64,000 nt of DNA from Dehalobacterium formicoaceticum (GTDB lineage: Bacteria > Bacillota > Dehalobacteriia > Dehalobacteriales > Dehalobacteriaceae). The position numbers were made by a program, and so were the translations under genes. Shown here piece by piece: positions 9,126-17,137 of the stretch. Position 1 is the stretch's first letter, and every line of letters begins with the position of its first letter. Where the stretch lies: positions 2,944,501-3,008,500 of the forward strand of contig NZ_CP022121.1 in the NCBI RefSeq assembly GCF_002224645.1. The letters are read 5' to 3'. Below the pieces are notes generated by a model. It saw nothing but the letters and a program-made list of their open reading frames with translations, was not told the DNA's origin and made no database searches.

Positions 9126-9154
9126 ATTCTACCACAATTTACACCTTTTCTCAA
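9126..9154 (-). promoter_or_regulatory. Sigma-A promoter of the alcohol dehydrogenase gene
   Basis: On the minus strand TTGAGA, 17 bases, TAGAAT. The spacing is optimal and the element lies about 55 bases upstream of the start codon. Confidence 0.7.
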
Positions 9155-9267
9155 GTATTTGTCCAATCACAGCTCTCACAGCCAGAGGAAGTTTTCATCA
9201 AGAGTATGAATTTCGGTCTACCCGACCTCAAAACCTGGTATCTTCACTTTTCACCATTAAAAAATCC

Positions 9268-9894
9268 TCAGATTCCTCCCGCTTTATTTAAGTCATTGAC
9301 AGATAATCGCCAAAGATATAATGACGCTACCGATCCATAGGGTGAATAACGTTTGCGGTAGTAGAGAAATCTATCCTTCGTCAACTCTTCCAGCCCATAT
9401 AAATTCATCATACCGCGCCGGATAGCCAGATCGCCGTAACTGACTACATCTGGACGACAAAAGGAAAATAAAAGCAACATTTCCGCAGACCACACCCCGA
9501 TACCCGGCATCTTAACAAGATGTTTAATTGCTTCTTCATCCGGCATTGTGCGCAGGGCGTCCAGATCCAGTGTTCCGTCGAGGACCGCCCGTCCGATGCC
9601 TTTGATGTAGTTCACTTTTCTCATAGACATGCCGCATTTTTGGATGGAGGTCTCTTCGGCCATGGCAATATTCTCCGGCGTAATCCTGCCCAAGAGGGAC
9701 TGCAGCCGCTCCAATACTGTATCTGCCGCCTTGCTAGAGATTTGCTGACTGATAATACAATCGATCACAGCCAAAAAAGTATCCGGTTTCACTTCCCGCT
9801 GAATATAACCAATCCGATCTATTGCCTCCCCCAGTTTGCGATCTTTCTTTTTCAGATACCTTATTTCGGTATCCCCGTATGCAAAATATGTCAT
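9268..9894 (-). CDS. DNA-3-methyladenine glycosylase II-like HhH-GPD protein
   Basis: About 208 residues starting at ATG 9894; the TTG at 9906 lies within reach of GGAGGA but is too close to it. The helix-hairpin-helix MPGIGVWSAEMLLLF and the catalytic Asp in VSYGDLAIRRG are the AlkA-type HhH-GPD signature. It would remove alkylated purines in base excision repair. It lacks the N-terminal TBP-like domain of E. coli AlkA and is the short form common in Firmicutes. Confidence 0.88.
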   Translation of the reverse strand: MTYFAYGDTEIRYLKKKDRKLGEAIDRIGYIQREVKPDTFLAVIDCIISQQISSKAADTVLERLQSLLGRITPENIAMAEETSIQKCGMSMRKVNYIKGIGRAVLDGTLDLDALRTMPDEEAIKHLVKMPGIGVWSAEMLLLFSFCRPDVVSYGDLAIRRGMMNLYGLEELTKDRFLYYRKRYSPYGSVASLYLWRLSVNDLNKAGGI

Positions 9895-10138
9895 GTAAAA
9901 TTCCAATCCTCCATTTCAGCTGTTAAGAAAAACCGATTTCTATTTATTATAATTATAACAAAAAAAGCAGCCGGAAGCACTTATGCTATCTGAATGTATT
10001 ACCCCTTGTAAAAGATGGATAATAGTGATAGATTTTTAAATGAAAAATAATTAATTATAACTTAGCACAAGTCGATATTTATAAATGATACTAACATATT
10101 GGCAGGCCGCAAAATATTGTAGAAGGCAGGAAGAAAAA

Positions 10139-11410
10139 ATGACAAAGATATTCAAAGGAAATATTCTTTTTACCCCCACGCCGGAAAAGTTTACTATCAT
10201 ACCCCATGGACATATTCTGGTAAGCGAGGGGAAGGTAAAGGCTGTTTATCAAAAACTCCCGGAAGAATATCGCAACCTTGAAATCATAGATTACCAGGAT
10301 AAATTAATTATTCCGGGCATGAATGATCTGCACTGCCATGCTTCCCAGTATAAACATATGGGCATGGCAATGGATAGAGAATTGATTCCTTGGCTGGAGA
10401 ACTATACATTTCCTGAGGAAGCTAAATTCCAAGATATTAAATATGCTGAAAAGATTTATCAAAGATTTATTAAAGAAATTTGGAAACAGGGTACGACGCG
10501 GATTGTGGTCTTCGCTACCGTTCATAAAGAATCGACCATGAAATTGTTGGACATGTTTATTCAGTCAGGGCTGGGCGCTTATGTCGGCAAGGTAAATATG
10601 GACAATAATTGTCCCGATTATATCTGTGAAACCTTGGAAGACTCCCTGAAGGATACGGAAGAAATAATTATTAAGTATGGGGACAAATCTTCTTTAGTCA
10701 AACCGATCATCACCCCCCGCTTTGCGCCCAGCTGCAGTAAGAAGCTTTTAAAAGGATTGGGGGACTTAGGTAAAAAGCATGGTATTCCCGTCCAGTCTCA
10801 CCTGTCGGAAAATAGAAAAGAGGTACAGTGGGTGAAGGAATTGTTTCCTGATGCCGACTCTTACGGAGATGTTTATAAGCAGTATGGTTTGTTTGGCGAT
10901 ACCCCCACCTTAATGGCCCATTGCAGTTTATCCTCGGAAGAGGAAATGACTTTAATGAGAGAAAACAATGTGCTCGCCGTGCATTGCCCCGCTTCCAATC
11001 TCAATGTGGGCAGCGGCATGATGCCGATTAGAAAGTTCATCAATCGAGGGATTAAGCTAGGGCTAGGCTCAGACTTAAGCGGCGGGCATACTCCTTCCCT
11101 GATGAAAACGATGGTTTATGCCATTCAAACATCAAAGATCTTTTGGGTAAATTCGGAGAAACAAATGGATTTTCTCACCAATTCTGAGGCCTTTTTTATT
11201 GCTACCAAAGGGGGAGGCAGTTTCTTCGGCAAGGTAGGCAGCTTTGAAGAAGGTTATGATTTTGATGCCTTGATCATTGATGACGGAGAATTAAATTATC
11301 TGGATTATACTTTAGAAGAACGCTTGGAAAGATTTATTTATGTAGGGGATGACCGTCACATTTTGCACCGTTATGTCCGCGGCAGCTTAATTAAAGAACC
11401 GGTTTTGTGA
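10139..11410 (+). CDS. guaD: Guanine deaminase-like amidohydrolase
   Basis: About 423 residues from ATG 10139, which follows GGCAGGAAG; an upstream ATG at 10085 has no ribosome site. Metal ligands of the amidohydrolase superfamily are present: PGMNDLHCHASQ, VQSHLSEN, MAHCSLSS and GLGSDLSGG. The pattern fits guanine deaminase, which converts guanine to xanthine. No purine riboswitch was found upstream. The gene stands alone and ends in a strong terminator. Confidence 0.83.
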   Translation: MTKIFKGNILFTPTPEKFTIIPHGHILVSEGKVKAVYQKLPEEYRNLEIIDYQDKLIIPGMNDLHCHASQYKHMGMAMDRELIPWLENYTFPEEAKFQDIKYAEKIYQRFIKEIWKQGTTRIVVFATVHKESTMKLLDMFIQSGLGAYVGKVNMDNNCPDYICETLEDSLKDTEEIIIKYGDKSSLVKPIITPRFAPSCSKKLLKGLGDLGKKHGIPVQSHLSENRKEVQWVKELFPDADSYGDVYKQYGLFGDTPTLMAHCSLSSEEEMTLMRENNVLAVHCPASNLNVGSGMMPIRKFINRGIKLGLGSDLSGGHTPSLMKTMVYAIQTSKIFWVNSEKQMDFLTNSEAFFIATKGGGSFFGKVGSFEEGYDFDALIIDDGELNYLDYTLEERLERFIYVGDDRHILHRYVRGSLIKEPVL

Positions 11411-11412
11411 AC

Positions 11413-11447
11413 AACCACCACCTCAAAAGGTGGTTGGTTTTTTTTAC
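11413..11447 (+). terminator. Rho-independent terminator after guaD
   Basis: AACCACCACCT, CAAA loop, AGGTGGTTGGTT and eight or more T residues, two bases after the stop codon. Confidence 0.92.
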
Positions 11448-11455
11448 AGAGGGTT

Positions 11456-11487
11456 GTAACAAAAATGTAACAAATAATCATTAAAAT
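11456..11487 (+). promoter_or_regulatory. Direct-repeat operator and promoter of the two-component operon
   Basis: GTAACA at 11456 and again at 11467, an 11-base period, then nine bases and a -10 box TAAAAT at 11482. The same arrangement, with identical spacings, stands before the DUF2680 gene at 13684. This is the geometry of an OmpR-family activator site overlapping the -35 region, so the regulator encoded just downstream is the likely ligand. Confidence 0.72.
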
Positions 11488-11531
11488 TTAATGGTAAAAT
11501 ATAGGCACTATGAATTTTAGGACGTGAGAAT

Positions 11532-12209
11532 ATGATTGAAAAAAATATACTGATTGCAGATGATGAGCCGCGCATGAGAAAATTAGTGGCGGATTTTCTG
11601 AAAAAAGAAGGGTATCAGATCAAGGAAGCATCTAATGGACGCGAGGCAGTAGAGGCCGTCAAAGGTAAGCATCCGATTGATCTGGTTATTTTAGATGTAA
11701 TGATGCCGGAAATGGATGGATGGACTGCATGTCGAGAAATCAGAAAAAGATCCTCCGTGCCAATTGTCATGCTCACTGCCAAAAGCCAGGAAACAGATGA
11801 AGTTTTCGGTTTTGAATTAGGGGCGGACGAATATGTAACCAAGCCTTTTAGTCCCAACATCTTAGTTGCTCGGGTTAATGCCATCTTGCGCCGCTTGGAA
11901 AAGCAGGAGGAGTCTTTATTGAAGTTCAACGGTCTGGAAATTAACCTAATGGGGCATCTGGTTTCTTTAGATGGAGAAGAAATTGAATTAAGCCCCACTG
12001 AATATGATCTGCTTCAATATTTAATAAAAAACAAAGGACTGGCTTTAAGCCGGGAACAAATTTTAAGTGCTGTTTGGGGTTATGATTATTATGGAGAAAG
12101 CAGAACAGTTGATACCCATATTACCAGGTTAAGAACCAAGCTGGGGAAGGAAAGCGGATTAATCCAAACTGTGCGTGGCTTGGGTTACCGTTTTGAGGCC
12201 AATGTATGA
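11532..12209 (+). CDS. OmpR-family response regulator
   Basis: A 225-residue protein with a receiver domain (acidic DDE at residues 10-12, phosphorylated Asp55 in VILDVMMPEMDG, Lys in TKPFSP) and a C-terminal winged helix (SPTEYDLLQYLI ... RTVDTHITRLR ... TVRGLGYRF). It overlaps the histidine kinase start (ATGA), so they form one operon. A matching direct repeat upstream of this operon and of the secreted DUF2680 gene suggests autoregulation and a local target. Confidence 0.95.
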   Translation: MIEKNILIADDEPRMRKLVADFLKKEGYQIKEASNGREAVEAVKGKHPIDLVILDVMMPEMDGWTACREIRKRSSVPIVMLTAKSQETDEVFGFELGADEYVTKPFSPNILVARVNAILRRLEKQEESLLKFNGLEINLMGHLVSLDGEEIELSPTEYDLLQYLIKNKGLALSREQILSAVWGYDYYGESRTVDTHITRLRTKLGKESGLIQTVRGLGYRFEANV

Positions 12210-13687
12210 AGAAGTCATTAAGCTTTAAGTTATTTTTAGCAATTGGCTGTTTAGGTATTGCATTTATTTTGCTTTCCTGGCTGATAAATGCCGGATTTAT
12301 GGAAAAGTTTTATCTTAGCCAAAAAAAATCTATGTTGTTGGAGAATGCTCAAAAAATTGAAGAGGTATATATGGGAGATCCCGGGGAGATTCAATCGGTT
12401 CTTAAAAGAGCGGAAAGCGAATCGGGTGGTTATACCTTTATTATTAATCCCCAAGGGCGAATTATTTACAGCTCTTTCTTTGAACCGGATAGTCCTGAAA
12501 GACCGAGGCGCTCTCCCCCTTTCCCCTTTGTCCGGGAGCCGGTAACCTGGATTAATAAATACCAGTATGAAATTAATCGGGACCACATGTCTAATAGTGA
12601 ATTTTTAACCTTCAATTATCGTTTTGATAACGAGGACCGATTGACCGTTATTGTCCCTTTAGCTGCCGTAACGCAAAATATCCGGATCATGAATAAATTT
12701 TTTCTTTTTACCGGTTTAATTATTATTGGTTTTGGAATCATCTTTGCTTTTCTCTTTTCCCGGAAATTCACCCGGCCAATTTTGCATATCAATGAGATCG
12801 CACGCAATATGGCCAACCTTGATTTTAATCGAAAATGCCAGGTGAACAGCAAGGATGAAATTGGGGAATTGGCAGAGAGTATTAATGTTTTGTCGGAAGA
12901 CCTAGAGCGCATGATTGGAGAATTAAATATCAAAAACAGCCAGTTGGAACAAGACCTTGCCAAAGAACGGGAGATTGATGAAATGAGGAAAGAATTTATT
13001 TCCAATATATCTCATGAATTAAAAACTCCCATCAGCTTAATCCAGGGTTACGCCGAAGGCTTAAAGGTAAATGTCAACGAGGATGAAGAAAATAAAGATT
13101 TTTATTGTGAAGTGATTATGGATGAAGCCTCCCGGATGGATAAAATGGTGAAAGAATTATTAAAACTATGTCAATTGGAATCAGGTTTTTCTCATCTGGA
13201 AAAAAGCATTTTTGATCTTTCCCCTTTTATTGACCGAGTGGCGGGGAAATTCCGGTCAGTTTTCCACGCGAAAAAAATCAATCTCCAAATAGAAATGGGA
13301 GAGCACCTATATGTGGAGGCGGATCAGTATCGAGTGGAACAGGTGCTAGTCAATTTTCTGAATAATGCCATTCAATTTGCTGATTATGAAAAAATCATAA
13401 AAATCCACACGGAAAAGACACATGATAAAATCGAAGTATCAGTATTTAATACGGGTAATCAAATTCCGGAAGAATACCTGGAAAAAATTTGGCTTAGTTT
13501 TTATAAGGTGGATCAAGCAAGAACCAGGAGTCTGGGCGGTACCGGTTTAGGTCTCTCCATTGTAAGAGGCATCATGGAAATGCACAACAACAAATACGGC
13601 GTTGAAAATGTGGATGAAGGAGTGAGGTTTTGGTTTGAACTGGACGCGGTGCCAGAAAAGTCTCAACAAACTGAAACTAAACAGTAA
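12206..13687 (+). CDS. Sensor histidine kinase
   Basis: A 493-residue membrane kinase. Membrane segments lie at about 10-30 and 163-185 and bound an extracytoplasmic sensor region containing a Pro-rich stretch (SPERPRRSPPFPF). HAMP follows at about 186-240, then His270 in SHELKTPISLIQ and the ATPase domain with N box (NFLNNAIQFA) and GTGLGLSIV. The stimulus is unknown; target context points to the cell envelope. Its stop codon lies inside the operator for the following gene. Confidence 0.95.
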   Translation: MKKSLSFKLFLAIGCLGIAFILLSWLINAGFMEKFYLSQKKSMLLENAQKIEEVYMGDPGEIQSVLKRAESESGGYTFIINPQGRIIYSSFFEPDSPERPRRSPPFPFVREPVTWINKYQYEINRDHMSNSEFLTFNYRFDNEDRLTVIVPLAAVTQNIRIMNKFFLFTGLIIIGFGIIFAFLFSRKFTRPILHINEIARNMANLDFNRKCQVNSKDEIGELAESINVLSEDLERMIGELNIKNSQLEQDLAKEREIDEMRKEFISNISHELKTPISLIQGYAEGLKVNVNEDEENKDFYCEVIMDEASRMDKMVKELLKLCQLESGFSHLEKSIFDLSPFIDRVAGKFRSVFHAKKINLQIEMGEHLYVEADQYRVEQVLVNFLNNAIQFADYEKIIKIHTEKTHDKIEVSVFNTGNQIPEEYLEKIWLSFYKVDQARTRSLGGTGLGLSIVRGIMEMHNNKYGVENVDEGVRFWFELDAVPEKSQQTETKQ

Positions 13688-13715
13688 CAAATCTGTAACA
13701 AACTGTGGGTACAAT
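13684..13715 (+). promoter_or_regulatory. Direct-repeat operator and promoter of the DUF2680 gene
   Basis: GTAACA at 13684 and 13695, nine bases, then TACAAT at 13710. Both the 11-base period and the distance to the -10 box equal those at 11456-11487. The first repeat overlaps the stop codon of the kinase gene. Confidence 0.75.
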
Positions 13716-13758
13716 TGCATTTGTAAGGCTAATTTAAAAAATGAAAGGAGCACAAAAA

Positions 13759-14601
13759 ATGAAGAAAAAAATTGTAGCCGCAGTTTTAAGTGGAGCACTG
13801 GCCGGAGGGATTCTGGTTTCTGCCGGTCCGATCATGGCAGACACTGCCAATGCCAATCAGCAGACAAAACCTGCTGTGATGGAAATGAGGTGCGATGGTG
13901 TTATGAAAGGACATATGGCACCGGGATTCATGGGAAAAGGTCAGGAAGGGATGTCTACTATTCTGGATGAATTGGTAGCTGACGGCACCATTAATCAAGC
14001 CAAAGCTGATCAGATTTCCAGCTTCATCACTCAAAAAGAAGAGGACACGAAGGCCCAATGGGAAGAAATGAAGAATATGACTCCGGAAGAAAGGGCTGCA
14101 GCAAGGGAAGACAGAGCAGCAGAAAAAAATGAGATCAGAGATAAAAAAGGAGGTATTTTAACCGAGCTGGTTGATGAAAAAATCATCAATCAAGATGAAG
14201 CAGATGCTATCCAAGAAAAACAACAGGGGAAGATGACAGCCCAACGGGAGGAAATGGCAGCAAAACAGCAAGCAATGATGGACGACAAGTTTAATCAATG
14301 GGTGGCAGCTGATGTCATTTCTGAAGATCAAGCGGATCAAATAAAAGATTTTTTGGCAAATAAAGCTGAGGAAAGAAAAGCTCAGATGGATAAACTGCAA
14401 AATATGACCGATGAGGAAAGAAAGTCCTTCATGGAAGAGAACAAAAATAATAATAAGGATATGAATATACTGGATGAAATGGTTGATCAAGGGATCATCA
14501 GTCAGGAACAAGCACAAAAAATTGCTGAGGAAATGCCGAAAGCCGATCATTTTGGATTTGGACATAGAAACTGGGATTCTGTGTCTCAAGAACAGGAATA
14601 A
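13759..14601 (+). CDS. Secreted DUF2680 repeat protein
   Basis: About 280 residues from ATG 13759, eight bases after AAAGGAG. A Sec signal peptide (KKKIVAAVLSGALAGGILVS, cut probably after IMA) is followed by three copies of a unit of the form ILDELVADGTINQAKADQI, each ending in a charged coiled-coil stretch with MTPEERAA or MTDEERKS. This is the DUF2680 pattern. The protein is exported, very rich in Glu, Lys, Gln and Met, and likely helical. It is the presumed target of the adjacent two-component system. Molecular function is unknown. Confidence 0.8.
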   Translation: MKKKIVAAVLSGALAGGILVSAGPIMADTANANQQTKPAVMEMRCDGVMKGHMAPGFMGKGQEGMSTILDELVADGTINQAKADQISSFITQKEEDTKAQWEEMKNMTPEERAAAREDRAAEKNEIRDKKGGILTELVDEKIINQDEADAIQEKQQGKMTAQREEMAAKQQAMMDDKFNQWVAADVISEDQADQIKDFLANKAEERKAQMDKLQNMTDEERKSFMEENKNNNKDMNILDEMVDQGIISQEQAQKIAEEMPKADHFGFGHRNWDSVSQEQE

Positions 14602-14632
14602 AGGCGAGCTCAGTTGAAATATATACCCCGTC

Positions 14633-14668
14633 ACTCCCTGGTTGGATTTAATCAACCAGGGAGTTTTC
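14633..14668 (+). terminator. Rho-independent terminator after the DUF2680 gene
   Basis: Perfect 12-bp stem ACTCCCTGGTTG / CAACCAGGGAGT followed by a short T run. Confidence 0.88.
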
Positions 14669-14713
14669 TTGTTAAGTGTGACTGGTGAGTAGCGCATACG
14701 AGACAAAAAGAGT

Positions 14714-14738
14714 CCTGACCGGCTGCTTTTTTTCGTCC
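14714..14738. repeat. 25-bp direct repeat, left copy, flanking the toxin-antitoxin region
   Basis: The 25 bases from CCTGACCGG to TTTCGTCC are identical to 15644-15668. In the right copy the sequence is the 3' half of a working hairpin terminator; here the left arm of the stem is missing. The pair brackets the toxin-antitoxin genes and the hicB remnant. Confidence 0.85.
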
Positions 14739-14754
14739 GACTATCGCCACCTTA

Positions 14755-15027
14755 TTAGAATAAATCGCTATGTGTTCCTGTTCTGGTCAAATACAAAATC
14801 AATTCATCTTCCGCAATTTCATAAATTAAAAGCCAGTCAGGAGTGATGTGGCACTCCCGACAGCTTGTATAATTGCCTTTTAACGAATGATCTCTGTAGT
14901 TTTCGGCAAGCGTTTTCCCTGCGGCAAGCTGTTTAATAACCGCCGTCAAAAGGTCGATTCTATACCCGCGTTTTGCCGCCAATCTCAAGTCTTTTTGAAA
15001 CTTCGTAGTCGGTTTTACGGCATACAT
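14755..15027 (-). CDS. YafQ/RelE-family toxin
   Basis: A 90-residue protein with the YafQ pattern: TTKFQKDLRLAAKRGYR at the start, the central LKGNYTSCRECHI, and DWLLIYEIAEDELILYLTRTGTHSDLF at the end with the catalytic His. Such toxins cleave mRNA on the ribosome. The start codon overlaps the antitoxin stop by one base (TGATG), so expression is coupled. It appears intact. Confidence 0.92.
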   Translation of the reverse strand: MYAVKPTTKFQKDLRLAAKRGYRIDLLTAVIKQLAAGKTLAENYRDHSLKGNYTSCRECHITPDWLLIYEIAEDELILYLTRTGTHSDLF

Positions 15028-15302
15028 CAGCCAAGCAACTCCTTCATCATCTGGTCAACATCGGTGTATGTCTTGCCCAAAGACGGATTGTTTTTCATCT
15101 GTTGGACTTCTTCTATTGCCGCTACCGTTTCAGCATTGGGTACATTCATGGAAATTTCAAAAGGTATTTTCTGCTGCCTGACCATCGTTCTTGCAAAAAC
15201 ATTAAACGCCGCCGTCATGGTTAAGCCTAAATCAGTGCAAAGTTTGTCAAATTCCTTCTTCAATTCTTCATCCATACGGATATTGATATTGGTCTGTGCC
15301 AT
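15027..15302 (-). CDS. DinJ/RelB-family antitoxin
   Basis: A 91-residue protein with an N-terminal ribbon-helix-helix (NINIRMDEELKKEFDKLCTD) that would bind operator DNA, and a flexible C-terminus that would neutralise the YafQ-like toxin. It is the first gene of the toxin-antitoxin operon. A near-consensus promoter lies 30 bases upstream, within AT-rich repeats likely to be its own operator. Confidence 0.92.
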   Translation of the reverse strand: MAQTNINIRMDEELKKEFDKLCTDLGLTMTAAFNVFARTMVRQQKIPFEISMNVPNAETVAAIEEVQQMKNNPSLGKTYTDVDQMMKELLG

Positions 15303-15332
15303 CGTATCACTCCTTCGCTTATTGCTATATCC

Positions 15333-15361
15333 ATTATAAATATTTTTATTTACAATGTCAA
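15333..15361 (-). promoter_or_regulatory. Consensus sigma-A promoter of the toxin-antitoxin operon
   Basis: On the minus strand TTGACA, exactly 17 bases, TATAAT. Similar ATTTTTATTTACA and AATATGTTTACA tracts around the -35 box are candidate antitoxin operators. Confidence 0.85.
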
Positions 15362-15378
15362 TAAATATGTTTACATGA

Positions 15379-15648
15379 AAACAAAATCAAAAATTTCCTG
15401 AAGCCTCGGATATTAAAGGTGTAACCCCTGATGAATACGAAAATGGTTTTGTAAGCATTATCAGTGTTGACTTAGATGAATACTCAAAGAAATACGGAAA
15501 CAAGGCTGTTAAGAAAACTTTATCTATACCGGGTTGGCTTAACTCTATTGCAGAAAAAGAAAACGTAAATTATTCTCGTGTCCTGCAAAATGCCTTAATA
15601 AAGCATCTTGGCCTGGAATCTTATCGTAAAATCAAAAAGCAGCCCTGA
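15379..15648 (+). pseudogene. hicB antitoxin remnant lacking its 5' end
   Basis: An open frame of 89 codons without a start codon, preceded by TGA at 15376. It reads KFPEASDIKGVTP, then ISVDLDEYSKKYGNKAVKKT and LSIPGWLNSIAEKENVNYSR, which is the C-terminal two thirds of a HicB antitoxin including the ribbon-helix-helix. The N-terminal part and any hicA toxin are absent. The break coincides with the promoter side of the intact toxin-antitoxin unit, which suggests that unit inserted into or replaced an older hicAB locus. Confidence 0.82.
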
Positions 15649-15668
15649 CCGGCTGCTTTTTTTCGTCC
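15638..15668 (+). terminator. Terminator of the hicB remnant, containing the right copy of the 25-bp repeat
   Basis: AGCAGCC, six-base loop, GGCTGCT followed by T6. Bases 15644-15668 are identical to 14714-14738. Confidence 0.88.
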
Positions 15669-15840
15669 CAAAAAAGAACTCCCTGCATCTGATTGTTCAG
15701 GCTCTCCAAAACTCATAGAGAAATAAAATTAAAAAAATATTGAAGCAAAAAAAGATCCACTTCTTGACTCCAAAGATGAAGACAAACCGCAAATCTTAAA
15801 TGAGCCTGTGGGTAATTTTCATCCGTTAGAAGAATGTTAG

Positions 15841-15876
15841 AAAAAAGGACCTTCGTTTTCCGAAAGCCCTTCTCCT
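15841..15876 (-). terminator. Terminator of the tRNA-Leu gene
   Basis: On the minus strand GGGCTTTCG, GAAAA loop, CGAAGGTCC and T6, about 15 bases after the CCA end. Confidence 0.75.
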
Positions 15877-15889
15877 TGTTGCTTTTGAA

Positions 15890-15972
15890 TGGTGTCGGAG
15901 ACGGGACTTGAACCCGTATGGTTGCCCACACGCCCCTCAAACGTGCGCGTCTGCCAGTTCCGCCACTCCGAC
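15890..15972 (-). tRNA. tRNA-Leu (anticodon GAG)
   Basis: An 83-base gene with encoded CCA. The acceptor arms are GTCGGAG and CTCCGAC, discriminator A; the anticodon loop is TTGAGGG on the CACGT/GCGTG stem; a variable arm GTGGGCAACCATAC and the T-arm CGGGTTCAAGTCCCG follow. The long variable arm and anticodon GAG (reading CUC and CUU) identify leucine. Confidence 0.95.
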
Positions 15973-16151
15973 ATATTTTTTTATGTGCAGATTAAAATTA
16001 ATTCATGCACAAAACGTATTATACCATAAGCCTGGCTATGATTCAACTAGAATTTATTCAATATATTCTTCATATTTTTCGTAATTCAAGAAGCCTTCCC
16101 AAATTCCAAGTGAATTTGTTTAATAACGCACTGCCACTTTTATCTTCACTT

Positions 16152-17027
16152 CTACCAATCCATCTGCAGCAAATCCGGCATCAGGCTTTTAGCTGTCTCC
16201 TTTACCCCAAAATCTCCTTTTGCTCCTAATATGGAGTAAATCAACGAAATTTGCCCCGTGATATCATCAATATTATCCACGGTTGCCATTAGCTTGCTGT
16301 GGCCATTTTGATTATAATATGGGATATATGAATAAGAAACTGAGCTTGATTCTACCCCAATCACTTTAACATCTTTCCGGATAAAGAAATCCGCCAAGAT
16401 TAAATCCAGGTTTTTGACCTGTTCTTCCGACTCCCTGTCACTGCCACCGACTAAGATCACGGCATCAATAGAATTTCCTGTCACCCCGGAAATATTGATC
16501 ATTCCTTCCTCGGCAAAATCCGACATGATTCCATTTTCATCCCCAAATAGAATTGCCTCCCCCAACAATTCCATGATCGGTTTTTCTGCATCCGTTTCCG
16601 GGAGTGTGAGGGAGCTGCTTACATGGGCCAGAGAAAAATCATTGGCAAGAGAAATCACCGCATCCACCTGGGCTCCGGCAAGCTCCAAAGGATTAATAAT
16701 CTCATTTAAACTGTTCTTTTGATTGCTGTTGGTTTGAACCACCACCACCCGGTAGTTTTCTAACTTGTTTTTAATCAAAGCGGGCATCATCTGGCGGCAA
16801 ATTTCCTGATAGGTATCTGCCTCTTCGTTAGCTGCCGCCAATTGACTTTGGGTCAGTCCGTTTTGAATGCGCAGTTGCTGAAAATCCCCTTCCAAACGAT
16901 TAATTAAGGCTTCTTGCTGGCTGCCGATAAACTCATTCCCCAAAGTCTGGCTGCCGATCAGCATACCAATCCCCAGGGCAAGAAAAATAGCCACCAGTGC
17001 TGTTACATGGTATTTAAAATCAATCAC
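16152..17027 (-). CDS. MctB/SteB-family membrane-anchored protein (copper transporter family name)
   Basis: About 291 residues from GTG 17027 (MIDFKYHVTALVAIFLALGI), seven bases after GGGAGG; ATGs at 17033 and 17042 overlap the ribosome site. One N-terminal membrane helix, a coiled coil (residues 35-75), then an extracellular alpha/beta domain. The family is called copper transporter MctB after the mycobacterial outer-membrane homologue, but in Firmicutes it usually accompanies peptidoglycan or polysaccharide genes, so the copper label should not be taken as function. TAG stop with TGA one codon later. Confidence 0.75.
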   Translation of the reverse strand: MIDFKYHVTALVAIFLALGIGMLIGSQTLGNEFIGSQQEALINRLEGDFQQLRIQNGLTQSQLAAANEEADTYQEICRQMMPALIKNKLENYRVVVVQTNSNQKNSLNEIINPLELAGAQVDAVISLANDFSLAHVSSSLTLPETDAEKPIMELLGEAILFGDENGIMSDFAEEGMINISGVTGNSIDAVILVGGSDRESEEQVKNLDLILADFFIRKDVKVIGVESSSVSYSYIPYYNQNGHSKLMATVDNIDDITGQISLIYSILGAKGDFGVKETAKSLMPDLLQMDW

Positions 17028-17137
17028 GGTCATTCCTCCCATGATGAATCTCTACCATAGCATGTCACTGAAGGCTATTTATTTATACATGGTATCTGAT
17101 TTGTCTCTTTTATTAGATATTTTTAGTCTGATGTTCT

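Noticed and set aside
10020-10138. Possible purine riboswitch before guanine deaminase
   Set aside because: The conserved loop and junction sequences of purine riboswitches are absent.
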